Shown in pieces: positions 36,901-49,800 of a DNA stretch of 64,000 nucleotides. The notes under the pieces are model-generated. The model worked only from the letters and a program-made list of their open reading frames with translations, did no database searches and had not been told where the DNA came from. The DNA comes from Clitopilus passeckerianus (Eukaryota > Basidiomycota > Agaricomycetes > Agaricales > Entolomataceae), in the NCBI GenBank assembly GCA_944990035.1, contig CALYLX010000126.1, positions 930,001 to 994,000 on the forward strand, in the 5' to 3' direction. The translations under genes were made by a program, and so were the position numbers. The first letter of the stretch is position 1. Each line of letters starts with the position of its first letter.

Positions 36901-39900
36901 GAGAGCCGTTGGACAAGATAATCAAATTGGCTATATCGGAAGGTGCGTTGTCGTGCGGCCGGAAGAGTGCGGAGGCTCATGTCCTAAACAGTGCTTATCA
37001 GAGCTAAAGTACCTCGATTACTAGACGGGGAGTCGCAATTCTTCCTGGTGTCAGGTTCTGATCTTCAGGTCTCTGTCGGCACTCGACCTGAAGAGATAAA
37101 CGTAGGTGACATCTCTGCTCGTAATCGCGCTTCTGACTAACGATTGAACGAAATCTCAGGACGAGACAGGTATCAAAGTGCAGATATCAGACCTCGCCAT
37201 CGGGATGAATGGCCCCACTTCTACCCAATGTTTATTCTCAATAACATCTCCGCGCACTGTCGTGAGTTGAGGCTTTCGATATAGTCTATGCTGGTATATT
37301 GATTGCCCGACTCTCAAGTCCTCTCCAAATCGACCGGTCCTTTCTCTCCGCTTCAGTTCTATTTCGCTTCCTGGATCTTCGCTGAAGGAATCAATTGTCA
37401 AAGCAGTTCTGTCTGGTTTTACTCTTTCCATCAACCCAGACTTTTCTTGGGTAGCAGATCTCTCCGCCTTTGTCAAGTCACCGCCTAATGTAAGATTGCC
37501 CAGTCCTCCGCCACGCAGAGCTAATTAGTTCGCAGACCTTCGAATCTGTAATTCCCAGCGAGAGGACAAGAGTAGCCCTAAAGGTTTTCGACGGCTCCAT
37601 CCAACTCTTTGCCAACTCCCATCCAGGCTCGTTTGTCGCGTATCTAGATGACCTCGATTTGAAAACCGATATCACCGGCAACGCCACCGAGTCTGTGGTG
37701 AACATTGGTCTTGGAAACCTTTCCGTTCTGTTAATTGATGATCTCGCCACGATTTTATCGGAGGAGGCCAGACACAGTAGCTCAGGGGTCTCTCACTGGA
37801 AGGTAAAACTTACTTCATTTGGTGGTTCTCGAATCTCAGATGAATTGCAGAGCGCTGGTTTTGCACCTGTGGGCGAAGTAACGGATCTGTTGATGACTCT
37901 GAAGTTCACTAAGGACGGAAAGTCCATGCGTGTGCGTACAGATGCATATCGAATTTTGAGACGCTTAAAACTGATTTCCGCGTTTATTTACATAGGTCAT
38001 TGTTGATGACGTTGGCCTTCGTATCACTCTGTGTACGGATACTGTGGATGCACTGAATGCATTTCTCGATGACTTTAGCACTTCTCTACAACCCGCAGAC
38101 AAGCAACGGTCTGTATACAGTCAGCTGGCTTGACCATGTACTTATCTACTCGTGTAACCAGGTCTCAAGCCGAACCAGACCCCACACCTGTTGTTTCCAA
38201 TATGACCGGAAGCGGTCTCATGGGTACTTCCTCGCTCTTTTCCCTACGGGTGATATGTCCTAACTCAACATTAAGGTTCTATTGATGACCTCGCTTTCCG
38301 AAAGGTTCCAGAGATTGGCCCCACTCCTGATATGATTGAGGATGATCTTCCAACGAATCCGAATTATTTGGATGAATCATTTGGTGCTGCAGCGGGTCTA
38401 CGAGAACTTCGTGATGAAGACTTTGACGATTTTGGGGACGAAGATGATCTTCATTCCGAGAGTTACGCACCCTCCGACGGTCCTGGGGTCATCTCCCGGA
38501 TCGGTGGGGAGACTATCCGCATGATTCGTCCCGAGGGCATAGAATTCGTCGATGATTTTTTCAGGACTCTCCCACCAGAGCCGGAAGAGGGTGTCAGCGT
38601 GTATGCATTCGCTCCTCCTACGGTTTTATACTTACTCATGACGCTCTAGGATGGATGATGCTGCATTCTCTCTCAGGCTTAAAAACGGTGATATCACGTT
38701 GGCCCTCTATGCCGGTTATGACTGGTCTCGAACGAGAAAAACGATCGAAGACCAGGCCAAAGCGGTCCGGAAGCGTCTGACAAAAATTCGACAGCTGGTG
38801 GCAAGTGGACAGGCCTACACCCCAACATCCGAGGAGACTGGAGCTCTCTTGTTCAATTCTGTTTATGTGGGGCTGGAAGACGTGGACGAGATGGATCAGG
38901 GGCAATGCTTGCCGCGATCGATGAAGAGCTCAGGGAGGATCTAGAAACGGCCAGCCAGAGCTCTTGGCAAACTCTGCGCCCCGCAGGCACAGAGAAACAA
39001 CCTCGTAACCAGGCGGCCCCGAAGCGGAGGAAACTAGTCCGCTCGAGAGGTCCGAGCATGGAGTTCAAATTCATGGGGGCCAAGGCAGAATTCGACAAAT
39101 ACCATGCAGGTGGCTCGCTCGTCAATCGGACTCTGGTTACGATCAGGGATCTAGAGATTCTGGACCATATCAAGACGTCAACATGGAAGAAGTTCTTGAC
39201 AGAGCTACGTTCAGACTCTCGAGGAAATATCCGTGAGACCGGGTCCAATATGGTACGGGTAGAGTTGCGCACAATCCGACCTGTGGCCGGTGATCTATCT
39301 GAAGAAGTACGGCTCCGTGTAAGTCGAAGGGGCCCTACTTGTCTTGTGACCTCATTAACTGATCTCTGCGATAGGCCAAAATCCTACCTCTGCGTTTATA
39401 TGTCGATCAGGACGCAGTTGATTTCTTGAAAACATTCTTTAGCTTCAAGAATCCTGATTCACCTGAACCTGAACCTGATAGAACACCTAAAGGAACCTAT
39501 TTCCGTCAGTACTTTCCTTGAATTGTAAGCACCATCTGATTGTCCTCCAGAACTAGCAGAGGTTTTCCCGATTGATCTGAAGTTGGACTATAAACCTCGC
39601 CGTGTAGACTACAAGGCCCTCAAGGAAGGCAGGACCATCGAGTTGATGAACTTTTTCCACTTCGACGGCGCTGAGATGACGCTGAGGCACATTACTCTAT
39701 CTGGTGTAGGTGCTTTATCTCTATCATGTCCTTGATATTAACGCCCTCCGTAGATAACGGGATGGCCCCGTTTATTTGACCTTCTTAACGATCTGTGGAC
39801 CCCTGACGTCAAGGCCACCCAACTGGCTGAGGTTATCTCGGGCGTAGCACCCATTCGTTCTGTTGTTAATGTGGGCTCTGGAATGGCAGATCTCGTTCTG

Positions 39901-40507
39901 TTGCCCATTGCACAGTATAGGAAGGACGGCAGAATTGTCCGTGGAGTGCAAAAAGGTGCCACAGCGTTCATGAAGTCGACAGCCATGGAGGCCATAAAAC
40001 TAGGCTCTCGCCTTGCAACTGGTACACAAGTGATCCTTGAGCAGGCGGAAGGTGTGCTGGGGAATCAATTCGATCAGACTCTCACTGCAGAAACCGTTGG
40101 TGGAAGTTTCCAAGAACTCCTTTCTGACGACAGCGATGAAGAAGACATACCAGGGATTTCCAAGTACGCTCAACAGCCGGCCGATGTCAAGGAGGGTGTC
40201 CAATTTGCGTACCGGAGTCTACGCAAGAACCTCTCGTCTGCGGCGCAGACGATCCTGGCAATACCAATGGAGGTCTACGAACGTTCTGGGAACGAGGTTT
40301 GTTACCGTTCACTAGTTTAGATGTCGTATCTCATACTGATAGTTCATGCAGGGTGCTGTACGTTCTGTCATCCGCGCCGTCCCCATCGCTGTCCTACGGC
40401 CCATGATCGGCGCGAGTGAAGCTGTCAGCAAGACGCTGCAGGGCTTGCATAACACACTTGATCCAGAAGTTCGTCATGAAAATGAAGCGAAGTACAAGCA
40501 GCGGTAG
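33961..40507 (+). CDS. ATG2: Autophagy-related protein 2 (lipid transfer protein)
   Basis: Starts MSSWFSAWLPNFNVPSINLS and reads into the chorein-like N-terminus (FVLKKALGHLLAPGQLDLGQ and SGFVQINDLELNCQ), the lipid-entry end of ATG2. The middle has long Ser/Pro loops between beta-rich blocks. The C-terminal region holds FPIDLKLDYKPRRVDYKALK, MNFFHFDGAEMTLRHI, ITGWPRLFDLLNDLW and GSGMADLVLLPIAQYRKDGR, which are conserved in ATG2, and ends in DPEVRHENEAKYKQR. The protein moves phospholipids from the ER to the growing autophagosome membrane. About 2,000 residues with introns of about 50 bases. Four one-base losses break the frame: 34702-34707 (CCCGGG), 34761-34764 (GGGG), 35759-35761 (CCC) and 38899-38902 (GGGG). 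The protein reads normally on both sides of each, so I annotate it as one gene. Confidence 0.93.
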
Positions 40508-40650
40508 AATTATGATCCGTTCATTCTTGCCCGAGCAGTTATAGATCCTTTCCACACCTCATGCATATCCTTTCTAATTATCAAATCGCCGGTGCAATGC
40601 AATATGCAATATACTCGTACAAGAATCTACTGGCACATAGATAAATCCTA

Positions 40651-41448
40651 TTAATCGATATCCATGCCCATGGAGCGACCCTCTCTTGGTATAAGTGCGC
40701 TCCGAGATTTTGTGGTTGCTTTGACCTTTTCTGCAATTTTGATGGGTGTGGGTGACTCGATTGACAATGGCTCGTGCAGCTTCGTTGAGACTTTGGCGGC
40801 TTGAAGTTTCTTTTGTCGGTGTGCCTTGTGTTTTTCTCTGGCGACGGCCATCCTGTGATATGCAATAAATACCGGAAATAGTTGAAGAAGCGGCCAAGTA
40901 AGAAACGCACCTGTTCTTGAAGAATGCACGCTCTCTCTTACCCTTGATCTCCGCTATCCTCTTCATAGCCTTGATTGTGGTCTGGACAAGATCACGGTCG
41001 TAACGAACAGGAACATTCCTCCTCTTCTCAAAGTCAATCGTAGAATCCTAAGAGTCCTCGTTAAAGACCTAGTTCGAATAGCAATCAAGCATAAACTTAC
41101 GATAGTCATTTCCTTTCCTGCCGCCTTCCTGAAGGCCTTCGTCCACCGCACCTTACGCGGATTACGTTTCATCCTGTGCAAGAGATGATCAGACAGTTTT
41201 GCCACAGACGCCAGAATATTTCTTACTTGAAGTTTTTGTGGCATCTTTAGGAGAATTGTGAGTGAAATGATGGCAACGCTTGGGAGAAATTTCCATACTT
41301 TGAGGTGCAGAATCGAAATACTTTGGCATCATTCCTCACAAATGCACACCCTATGAAGCTTCAGTCAAGCTCTCCAACTACCAGAAAGTCACACACCATG
41401 ACCGGGATATACGTTTGTTGAGCAAAAGTAGCACTTTTCAATCCGCAT
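40651..41448 (-). CDS. RLP24: 60S ribosome biogenesis factor RLP24
   Basis: Starts at 41448 with [18 protein letters not shown], then the [21 protein letters not shown] zinc-binding module, then [40 protein letters not shown] and [18 protein letters not shown]. This order defines RLP24, the L24e-like protein that recruits the ATPase Drg1 and is swapped for L24 late in 60S assembly. The N-terminus is cut into small exons; one, 41229-41246, is only 18 bases (encoding the CHKNF part). The C-tail is Lys/Ser/Pro rich and ends in SMGMDID. Nucleolar or pre-60S location is expected from the family. Converges with ATG2 at a 143-base spacer. Confidence 0.94.
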
Positions 41449-41659
41449 GGCTGAAGAAAGATGGTGAGCAGGAGCTGAGCCTAGGATTCAGTAAGAAAGA
41501 TTTGATGTTTTTGACCCGTGGGAAAATGCTCCCCATATACAGTAACACAGGCAATATCTCTACATTGTCGACGCCACTTCTCAAGCAGACACAATTCAAA
41601 GAAAATGGAAAGAAGTCTATTCATAATGTACCAAACGAATAACAATTGTCTACCAAAAA

Positions 41660-43539
41660 CTAGATCCTTGCCGCCTCGCTTTTCTCTCGATCCTGTATGC
41701 ACAAGTCTGCAACTACCTCGCCTGCTCTAACTCCAAGCACGCTCAGCAATGTGTCGCTCAACCCATGCGTCAGCTCCTCAACTCCTTGCAGATATATTCT
41801 GGGCTGCCCATAACTGGTTTTTCCAGTCGTTGGCTGAAGGCGGTAAGCTCGAGATATGTAGACAGCCTCCAAACCTGGACTGTCACTCTCCAAAGAGCGA
41901 GGCTCGGATTTGGGAGATTCAGCAGGGGAACCACAAGGAGTGAGCTCGGGGGAAAGTGGGAGCGTAGCAATGGGATCATCGGCGATACGTGAATTGGAAT
42001 GCTTGGAAGGGAAAGGCAGCAGCTGGACGGCGGAACAACTGTCATGCAAACCATAGTCTCGCCCAACGTCAGAGTCCTTCAGCATGCTGATCCATGAGGT
42101 GCACTGGTAACCCGTCGCACATACAACCACGTCGTATGCCCGCTCAACTACCGTGTTTGAGATAGCGTGTTGTAGAGTGAAGGTGACGGCTCGGGAACCA
42201 GCCTTTGTGCCCGTGTCGTCCAGGTTTGCAGAGAGGATCGAGGAGTACGGCATCATATTGATGCGAGGTGCAGGAGCTGCAGCAGTGTTGGTACGTCCTG
42301 CAATGCCATCGTCCAATTTCTGGTTATAAATGACTTCGTATAGCTGCACAAGAATGAGAAAACAACTCTATGAGGGTTCAAGCACTCTTACATTGTCGAG
42401 TGTTCGTGGATTAACGACCCCATAATTGGTACCTTTGTATTCTGACAAGGCTGTGGCACGCGTTCTTTCGTCTTGCAAACTGTACCAAAAGTTGGTGGCT
42501 ATACAATCCTTGATGTTAGTTCCGTTCCAGCGTTGACTTCAATGAAAGGACATACATGCAGGATCGAAAATCTCGTTCGCGAAAGGCGAATCGTCACTAG
42601 GTTTCAGTGAACCTTTACGGAAAATCATGTCAATCTGGTGTCGCACCTCCGGGAAGACTGCGTTCAGTCGTTCCCGCAAGTCCATGGTCACCTCTGCCGC
42701 TGACTGACCGGATCCGACGACTGCCACCCTTCGATACCTCGCGTCGTTGGAGAAAGACCGAAGGATCATGTCAATGGAAGTGGCATAGCTCGAGCTATGG
42801 ACGACGAAAGGTTGGTCCATGATACAATCCAGCGACCTAGGAATCCGGGGCGCTCCTCCGGGCGAAATGACAACGTCCCCTGATACAATGGTCAGCTAAA
42901 GTTCCTGTTCAAGGGGGCAGTGGGTCTTACTGGCACGAACTCGTCGTTCCTCCCCTGTCAGGACATTTCGGCAAGAGACCTCGATCAGGTTGGGGTGGCA
43001 TTTCTTGAAACGAACAACCTCGTGGCCGTACAACACGCCTACGCCTTGGTTCTGGACGTAATTGGCAGCCCAAGCGAGGTAATCCGCGAATTCTCTGCGG
43101 CTGGGGATAGTGGAACCTCGATTGATGAAGGAGACGAGGCGGTTTTGGCTGTGCAAATAAGATAGGAACGTGATGGGGGATTTTGGGTTTCGCAGCGTGG
43201 CAAGGTCTTTCATGAAGCTATAACCAGGGTGATCAGCAACTGCACGTCACTCTCGGAGGGGTAACCGACCTAATTTGCATCCTCGCGTCGGGGAGCAACA
43301 TGCCAGGATGCCAGCTGAAGGACTGGTGTCGCTCGATGAAGAGGCATTTTTTCAAAGGGAAGTCGGGGTGTTTTCGCTAGCCCGACAGGATCAGAGGTAC
43401 GTCGTACGGAAAGAAAGTAAACCCTTACTGAGAAGCGCTCTTCCACGATAGCTCCAGCAATGGCGAGGTTAGCCGGGCCAAAACCGAGTCCAACGAGGTC
43501 GAAGATTTCAGAGGAATTGTCAGCGACGAGAGAAGGCAT
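41660..43539 (-). CDS. omo1: L-ornithine N5-monooxygenase (siderophore biosynthesis)
   Basis: Starts MPSLVADNSSEIFDLVGLG, containing the FAD loop GLGFGPANLA. A splice at 43429-43380 joins EERFS to RKHPDFPLKKCLFIERH, followed by SWHPGMLLPDARMQI and FMKDLATLRNPKSPITFLSY, the ornithine hydroxylase signature. Then come PGGAPRIP, the NADPH loop VAVVGSGQSAAEVTMDLRE, TNFWYSLQDERTRATAL and VVVCATGYQC. The enzyme uses NADPH and O2 to make N5-hydroxy-L-ornithine, the first step to hydroxamate siderophores. An insertion of about 55 Ser/Pro-rich residues lies before YRLQPTTGKTSYGQPRIYLQG. The symbol follows the Omphalotus gene named omo1 as I recall it. It diverges from the synthetase gene, with a shared GATA-rich promoter. 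Confidence 0.93.
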
Positions 43540-43887
43540 GGTAAAAATCCGGAAGATGTTTTGATGTGAAAATGTAGCGTCATTTTAACTCTTTATATGT
43601 GGCAATAAGCTTGAATCTGGACCCGCATGGTTTCTAGGGAAACTCCATTTCCGATGCCAAAGTCGACAGGAAGGTGAGGTCTGGTTGTGATCTAATCAGA
43701 TAATTTCTCACCTGGGTTAATCACCTGTTATCAGATAACTGCCAAGGCCAAGATTGTCCAATCACGGGCTTTGTCGGAAAATATCTGATAAGATTTCCAC
43801 CGGACTTCTGTGCCGAAGATCGCATGCTTCTCAGCCCCAATTACCCTATAATAAAATGCACCATGGACATCTCTCCTTGCCTCAATC
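43540..43887. promoter_or_regulatory. Shared promoter of the ornithine monooxygenase and the siderophore synthetase
   Basis: A 348-base divergent region. For the synthetase, a TATAATAAAA element lies at 43847-43856, about 35 bases from the ATG at 43888. For the monooxygenase, a TATAAAG element on the minus strand lies at about 43591-43597, some 55 bases upstream of its ATG. Between them is a cluster of GATA sites (43695-43791). An out-of-frame ATG at 43863 precedes the synthetase start but is only 16 bases from the TATA box, so it is probably not transcribed. Confidence 0.75.
43695..43791. promoter_or_regulatory. Four iron-regulator-type GATA sites (ATCWGATAA)
   Basis: Exact matches to ATCWGATAA occur at 43695-43703 (ATCAGATAA), 43730-43738 (ATCAGATAA) and 43783-43791 (ATCTGATAA), and on the minus strand at 43728-43736 (ATCTGATAA), which overlaps the second. 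This extended motif is the reported preference of fungal SRE/Urbs1-type GATA repressors that shut off siderophore genes when iron is plentiful. The density and location fit that role. Binding here is inferred. Confidence 0.72.
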
Positions 43888-46800
43888 ATGGACCCCATTT
43901 CTGCAACCGAGGTAGCTCTAGAGCAGACAAAAACTTTTCTCGCCGGCTATAGTTTTTTCGAATGGCCGGACCTTTCCTCATGTCGCCATCCAAATGACGA
44001 GCACATTCGCAAAGAAGTTACCTTGTCGGCTTGTGATGATGCTCTTCATCGCCTTCTTTTGGCGATCGCTCGCATCGTCGGTGTCTATAGCGGAAGGACT
44101 GACGTCCTCGTCGCCGTCCAGTACGCCAAGGACGATACCCTCACCTTCATTCGACTTGTATGGAACGACCAAGACAGATGTAGTGACGTACTGAGGAACG
44201 TTTCAAAAGTCCTCAAATGCGAAACCAACCCATTGGTGACGGCTTCAAGCATTCGTCGCGCCCTCGACGTGAGCGAGCAGTCACCCCCTTGCCCGGTTGT
44301 GTTGTGTACTTCTCCTTCGTTTTACGACAAATGCCAACAATATCCCCTCGCCTTCTTCTATGAAGCAGCCACATCCCGGCTTTTTCTTCAATCCTCCCCC
44401 AAATATGCCCACCCATCCGTGTCCTCGCAAATCCTGTCACAAATTGCATTTCTCGAGCAGGCTTCTCAACATCCTGATGCATCTGACATGGCCGCATTCA
44501 ACTTGCCATCCGATTTGATGTCTGTGTGTGATCGTGCTGAAGACGAATCTGCTCTTAGCCGTGCATACACCCACGTTCCCGTCGTGCGCCTTGCCACCGA
44601 TTATCTGGCACTATGTGCTCAGTCTAAACCTGACGCTATTGCGGTGCGGTGCTATAAACATATCAATGTAGAACCCGCCCACTTCAAGTCTTTGACCTAC
44701 CGAGCTTTGGACGACAGAGCCAATCAATTTGCAAGATGGATTCGAGGGATGGGTCTACGGGACGAGGAAAGGGTTGCTGTTTGCATGGAGCGAAATGTAT
44801 TTTTCCATATTGCGCTGATGGGCATCATCAGGGCTGGAGGGTGTTACGTGCCGGTAAGTGGAAGCACCTGTCATACGGAAGAATGCTCACTAATTAACAA
44901 CTCGAAACTCAGATTGATCCAGAACTTCCTGCAGAGCGTAAGGCTTTTATTGCCGGCGACTCTGAAGCGCGATTTGTCCTGGTCCACGACACAGACTCTG
45001 ACGGCGCATTATTTGGATCGAAGGCTTTGAATGTTGCTTTACCCAATGTATCTTCTGCTCTTGAAGCCGAGAGCAGTAGCCCAGTTCACTTTGCTCAACA
45101 AGATGGGCTAGCATACTTGCTCTACACTTCTGGTAAGTACTGATTATGTTCGAATATTCATCGGTCATAACGAGTTTATCTAGGCACAACGGGAACTCCA
45201 AAGGGCTGCCTCCTCACCAATAGGGGTTTGAGTGAAGCAAGTCTTGCTCTTAGCAGCACCCCTATAATACAACCGTCAGCGACGACCTCGCAAAGGGCCA
45301 CTACCTCGCAGTAGCTTGTTAGTATACTCCCCATACTCGATTAATCAACACTGACCCCATTTCAGCTATTGCATTCGACGTTCACTTGGCAGAGTCGTTT
45401 GTGCCGATAATCCTAGGCATACCACTGATTTGCGCTCCCCGTAACGAGTTGTTGGAAGATCTTCCCTCATACATCGCTGCTTTCAATATTAGTCATCTCG
45501 GCATCGTTCCCAGTCTGATAGAAGCAACTATGGTAGCCATCCAGGATGGTGACAAAGATACGATACCGTTACGTTATATTGCTAGCGGGGAGAAAATGAG
45601 TGATATGGTGGGTTTGAACGATTGGGTTATCTTTCCCGTCTGACTATTGATGCGTAGATCCTCGACAAATGGGCAGATCACCCCTTCATCCGTCTCGCCA
45701 ACTTTTACGGGCCCAGTGAGGTGACCATCGGCTGTTGTGCTAGAATTATGGATCGATCTACGCCAAAGGCTAACATCGGTCACCTTTTCGCAAATGTTTC
45801 CGGATACGTAAATCAATGCCGATACGTGGTGCACCTGACCGTAGTCTAATGAGTTATTTTCAGATCGTCGATGGTAACCTCAACATACTTCCGAGAGGAG
45901 GCATTGGAGAGCTTGTCGTGGAAGGCCCTTTAGTGGGACGAGGATATCATAATCGCCCTGACTTGACACGAAAGGCCTTCTTGTCATGGCCCAGAAAGGA
46001 CATGTGGTCATATAAGACGGGTGACCTAGTTCGTGAGTCTAGTACCTACAGGCAATACGAGCTGGAATGCTGATATCGTGGGTAGGGATGATGCCCGACG
46101 GCACGCTGGAGATCCTTGGACGTATTGACACCCAAATCAAATTGCGAGGTGTAAGAATCGAGTCAGAAGGGATATCCTCAATCGTGCGCGGTGCATCACC
46201 TTCAAGTGCCGATTTTGCCCTGGACGCGGCAACGATCCTCGGAAAACATCCCTCCATTGGCATCGAGCAATTGGTGACCTTCATTGCCTGGGACTCCTCT
46301 GTCTCCATCGCTACAAGGAAATCTCAAGCACCCCATCTGGCTGTCCCACCATCCGGGCTCCTTACCAGCATCAGGAAAAAATGCGATGCAGAGCTTGCAA
46401 GATATATGCGTCCAAGCCATATTGTCCCCTTGAGCTGGTTGCCGTTAAGCACTAACGGGAAATCTGACGCCAAAGCACTTGCCGCGTGCTTCAAGAAGAC
46501 CGACGTCCAACAACTGGGAGCGTTGATGGCAGATAGAGTTGAAGCCACCAGGCGTCCACTATCAACAACCGAGGAGAAGGTTTTCCATCTGTTGAAAGAC
46601 CACACCACTTTGTCTGCAGACATTTCATACAGCCCCGAATTGAATTTGTTCGAATGCGGACTGGATTCCTTAGGGATCATCCGGTTTACATCCGACTTGT
46701 CGAACATTTTCCATTGTAAAATTTCGGCCTCGGATGTCATGCAGAACCCAACGCTCGCCGGAGTGGCTTCCCTTGCCATTCCTACAACAATTCCTGAGAC

Positions 46801-49800
46801 AAAGGCGAACCTGGCACCAATCGACGCGTTCCGAGCAAAATGGAAAGCTGAGATATACTCGACTTACCCGAAAGCATGGGTTGCAGATATCCTTCCATCA
46901 TTCGGCCTCCAGGAAGGTGTGCTATCGCGGTCGGCCAACTACGAAACACTCTACGTACAGCATTTCATCTTCTCTGGCAAGGATGGTGTATCCTCTCTTG
47001 GCCACCGGGTTGCGTGGGAGAAAGCCATGGAAAGACACCAAATTCTCAGGTGCGTAGGCTGGATTTTCGCCTAGTTCATGATTCTGAACCACCTTGTAGG
47101 ACCGTCTTCCATTTTGCTTCCGAACTGATTCAGGTTGTTCTAAACCCTGGTACCGTTCGGCTGCCCTGGGAGGAAAGAAGGACCGTTATCCGCGATGAGG
47201 ACGAATTCGTGGATTGGTTCTACCGCTCAGAGGCTTTGCGCATTAACCAAGAAATCAATGAATCGTCTTCTGAGAAGGTTCCCTTCCGCCTGGCTTACTA
47301 TTTCGGGGAAGAGAAGCGATTTTTGACGCTCTCCATTCACCACGCATTGTACGATGCACTTTCGTTGAGGGCGTTGATCGAAGATGTAGAATCGGCGCTT
47401 GCCGGCACCCATGCACCTCACCCCACACCCCTGCCTGCGATATTAAATCAAATCGCGAATATCGACCTTACAAGAGCCGAAGCGTTCTGGAAGCAGCATT
47501 TTAGGTCGTTCTCATGGCCCTCGGCAAACAGCTTGAACCCCTCCAAGCAACTAGACGGCACAGACTTTCAAACCGCTCAATTCAATGCATCACTCACAGC
47601 TCTCAAGGGGCTTGCTACATCACGAAAGGTCACTCTTCAGGCACTTCTGACGTGCACTTTCGCCAAGATTCTTTCATCAAGAGTGTATCTATCCCAGGAT
47701 GTCTGCTTCGGAGTGCGTGGCTGCTGCTCTTGGCGCAAACTTACGCTAATCGATTTCTTAGGTTATACGCTCTGGCAGGCTGCTACCCGTCCAGGGTATT
47801 GAAATAGCAGTATGCCCATTGGTCACAGTGTCCCCACTGCGTGTTGATTTCTCTCGCGAGACTGTTCTGCACGACATACAGCGAGACATATCGGCTATTG
47901 TAGAGATGGAGCATGTGCCGCTGAGCAAAGTACAAAACTGGGTCCGGCCAGAACAAAACGTTTTCGACCTATTATTCTCTGTTTCGACAAAAGAGAAAGA
48001 CAAAACAACGACGTGGGACTCTGTTCGGAGCAGACCACCGGAAGCAGATGTACGTCGACCGTCAGTTGATCAAACTTTCCACTGATTCAATATATAGTAC
48101 ATGCTTTCCTGCGAGGTGGTCCTTGATATTGATCATGACCGTGTAACTGTACACGCAGTCTCGAAGCTAGCGGAGTGCCCGGAAAGTATGGCAAGAGATA
48201 TCATTGGCATGTTCGAGGCCACGGCGTTCGATATCACTAGCTCTGAGGGACAGAACATCGCTCATCATCCTGAAAACATTTCCCCACTATCTGACCAAGC
48301 TCTGAAGCAGTATAATCCCCCTGCCTTGGAGGTAGCCCAGGCGCAGAAACCAGCTGATCCACAAATAAGGGATAGCCTCAAGCGCCTCATCTCCCAGTTT
48401 CTCGGTGTCAAGGAGGAACTGGTTGGAGATGCCACATCGCTCCCGTCCCTAGGCGTAGACTCCATCAAGTCCGTGGGCCTTGCAAGGCTACTAAAGAAGA
48501 ATGGACACTTGATAAGACCGATGGATATATTGAAGGCATCCTCCTTCCAGTCACTTGTTGCTATGCTTTCAACAGACTGCCACCGCCCAATCATTACAGA
48601 AGCCACGACTTCGCGTGCTGTCTTCCTGAAAACTCTCGAAGGGCTCCATTCCCTACTTCCCGCCAACTTCCCCAGCGCTGTACAACTGTCTGTAGTCGAC
48701 AATGTAGAAGTGTATCCGGTTACAAGCCTGCAGGCAGGGATGCTCTCTCAGGTTAGTGGCCAAATTTTGCGTCTGGTTCCAATGTTAACCGTATCGTAGA
48801 CGATCCAGTCGGGAGGCTCTCTATATCTACACGCATTCGTCGTCAGCCTCAAGCCCCATATCGATATCGTTAGACTGCGGAAGTCTTGGAGGACTGCCGC
48901 AGCTGCTTTGAGCATTTTGAGGACATCTTTCCATTTTGACGTCAATGCAGGAGCCTGGGTACAGGTGGTGCACTCTCAAGCCTCAGACGAGTGGACCGAA
49001 ACTACATTCAACTCCCCAGAGGAGTTTGACCAACAACTCGCAGATCATATTACCTTCATTCGACCACAACAGGATCTAGATTTCGGTCGTCCACCAGTTT
49101 GGTTCCATCTTTTCCATCCCACCTCACAATCCGGGCAAAGCCCCCGCATGGCACTCATCGTACATCACGCCTTGTATGATGGTGTATCAATATCTAAATT
49201 ATTCGACTACGTACAGCACCTTTATGAAGGCAGTACCAGCGATATTCACCCCCGACTCCAATTCACGGACCTGCTTCAAGACATTGTCCACCAAGAAGTA
49301 GCAAGTATTCCATACTGGCTGAAAGTGCTACAGGGATACCGACCCATATATCTCCCAACACGGTTTGCAGAGGATCCCCTTCTTTCCTGACCGTGGCGAG
49401 ATCAGTGGATCTCGGGAGAGACCGCCTGCTAGAATTCTTGCAGACTTCGTCAGTCAGTCTGCAATGTTTGGGGCAAGCTGCTTGGGCCAAGGTGATCGCA
49501 AGTATATCGGGTCTGAAAGATGCAGTTTTCGGTCATGTCGTTTCGGGAAGAGGTTTGGTGGACGCTGAGAATGTCATCGGGCCAGTATTGGTCAGTACAT
49601 GAACAATGTCACCCTTTACTTTACTCAATACTCCCACAGAACACCATCCCTTGTCGAGTTACATTTGACGCGGACCAGTTGAATATTGGCATCTTGAGGC
49701 GGATACACGGAAACAATATCGAGGCGCTTGCCTGGCAGCATGTTTCTCTGAGAGCCATCCAGAAACATCTACAGACCACTGGCCTTTGGGATTCACTCTT

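Noticed and set aside
43863..43952. Upstream ATG with good context before the synthetase start
   Set aside because: It lies only 16 bases from the TATA box, so it is probably outside the transcript, and its frame ends in a stop without domain sequence.
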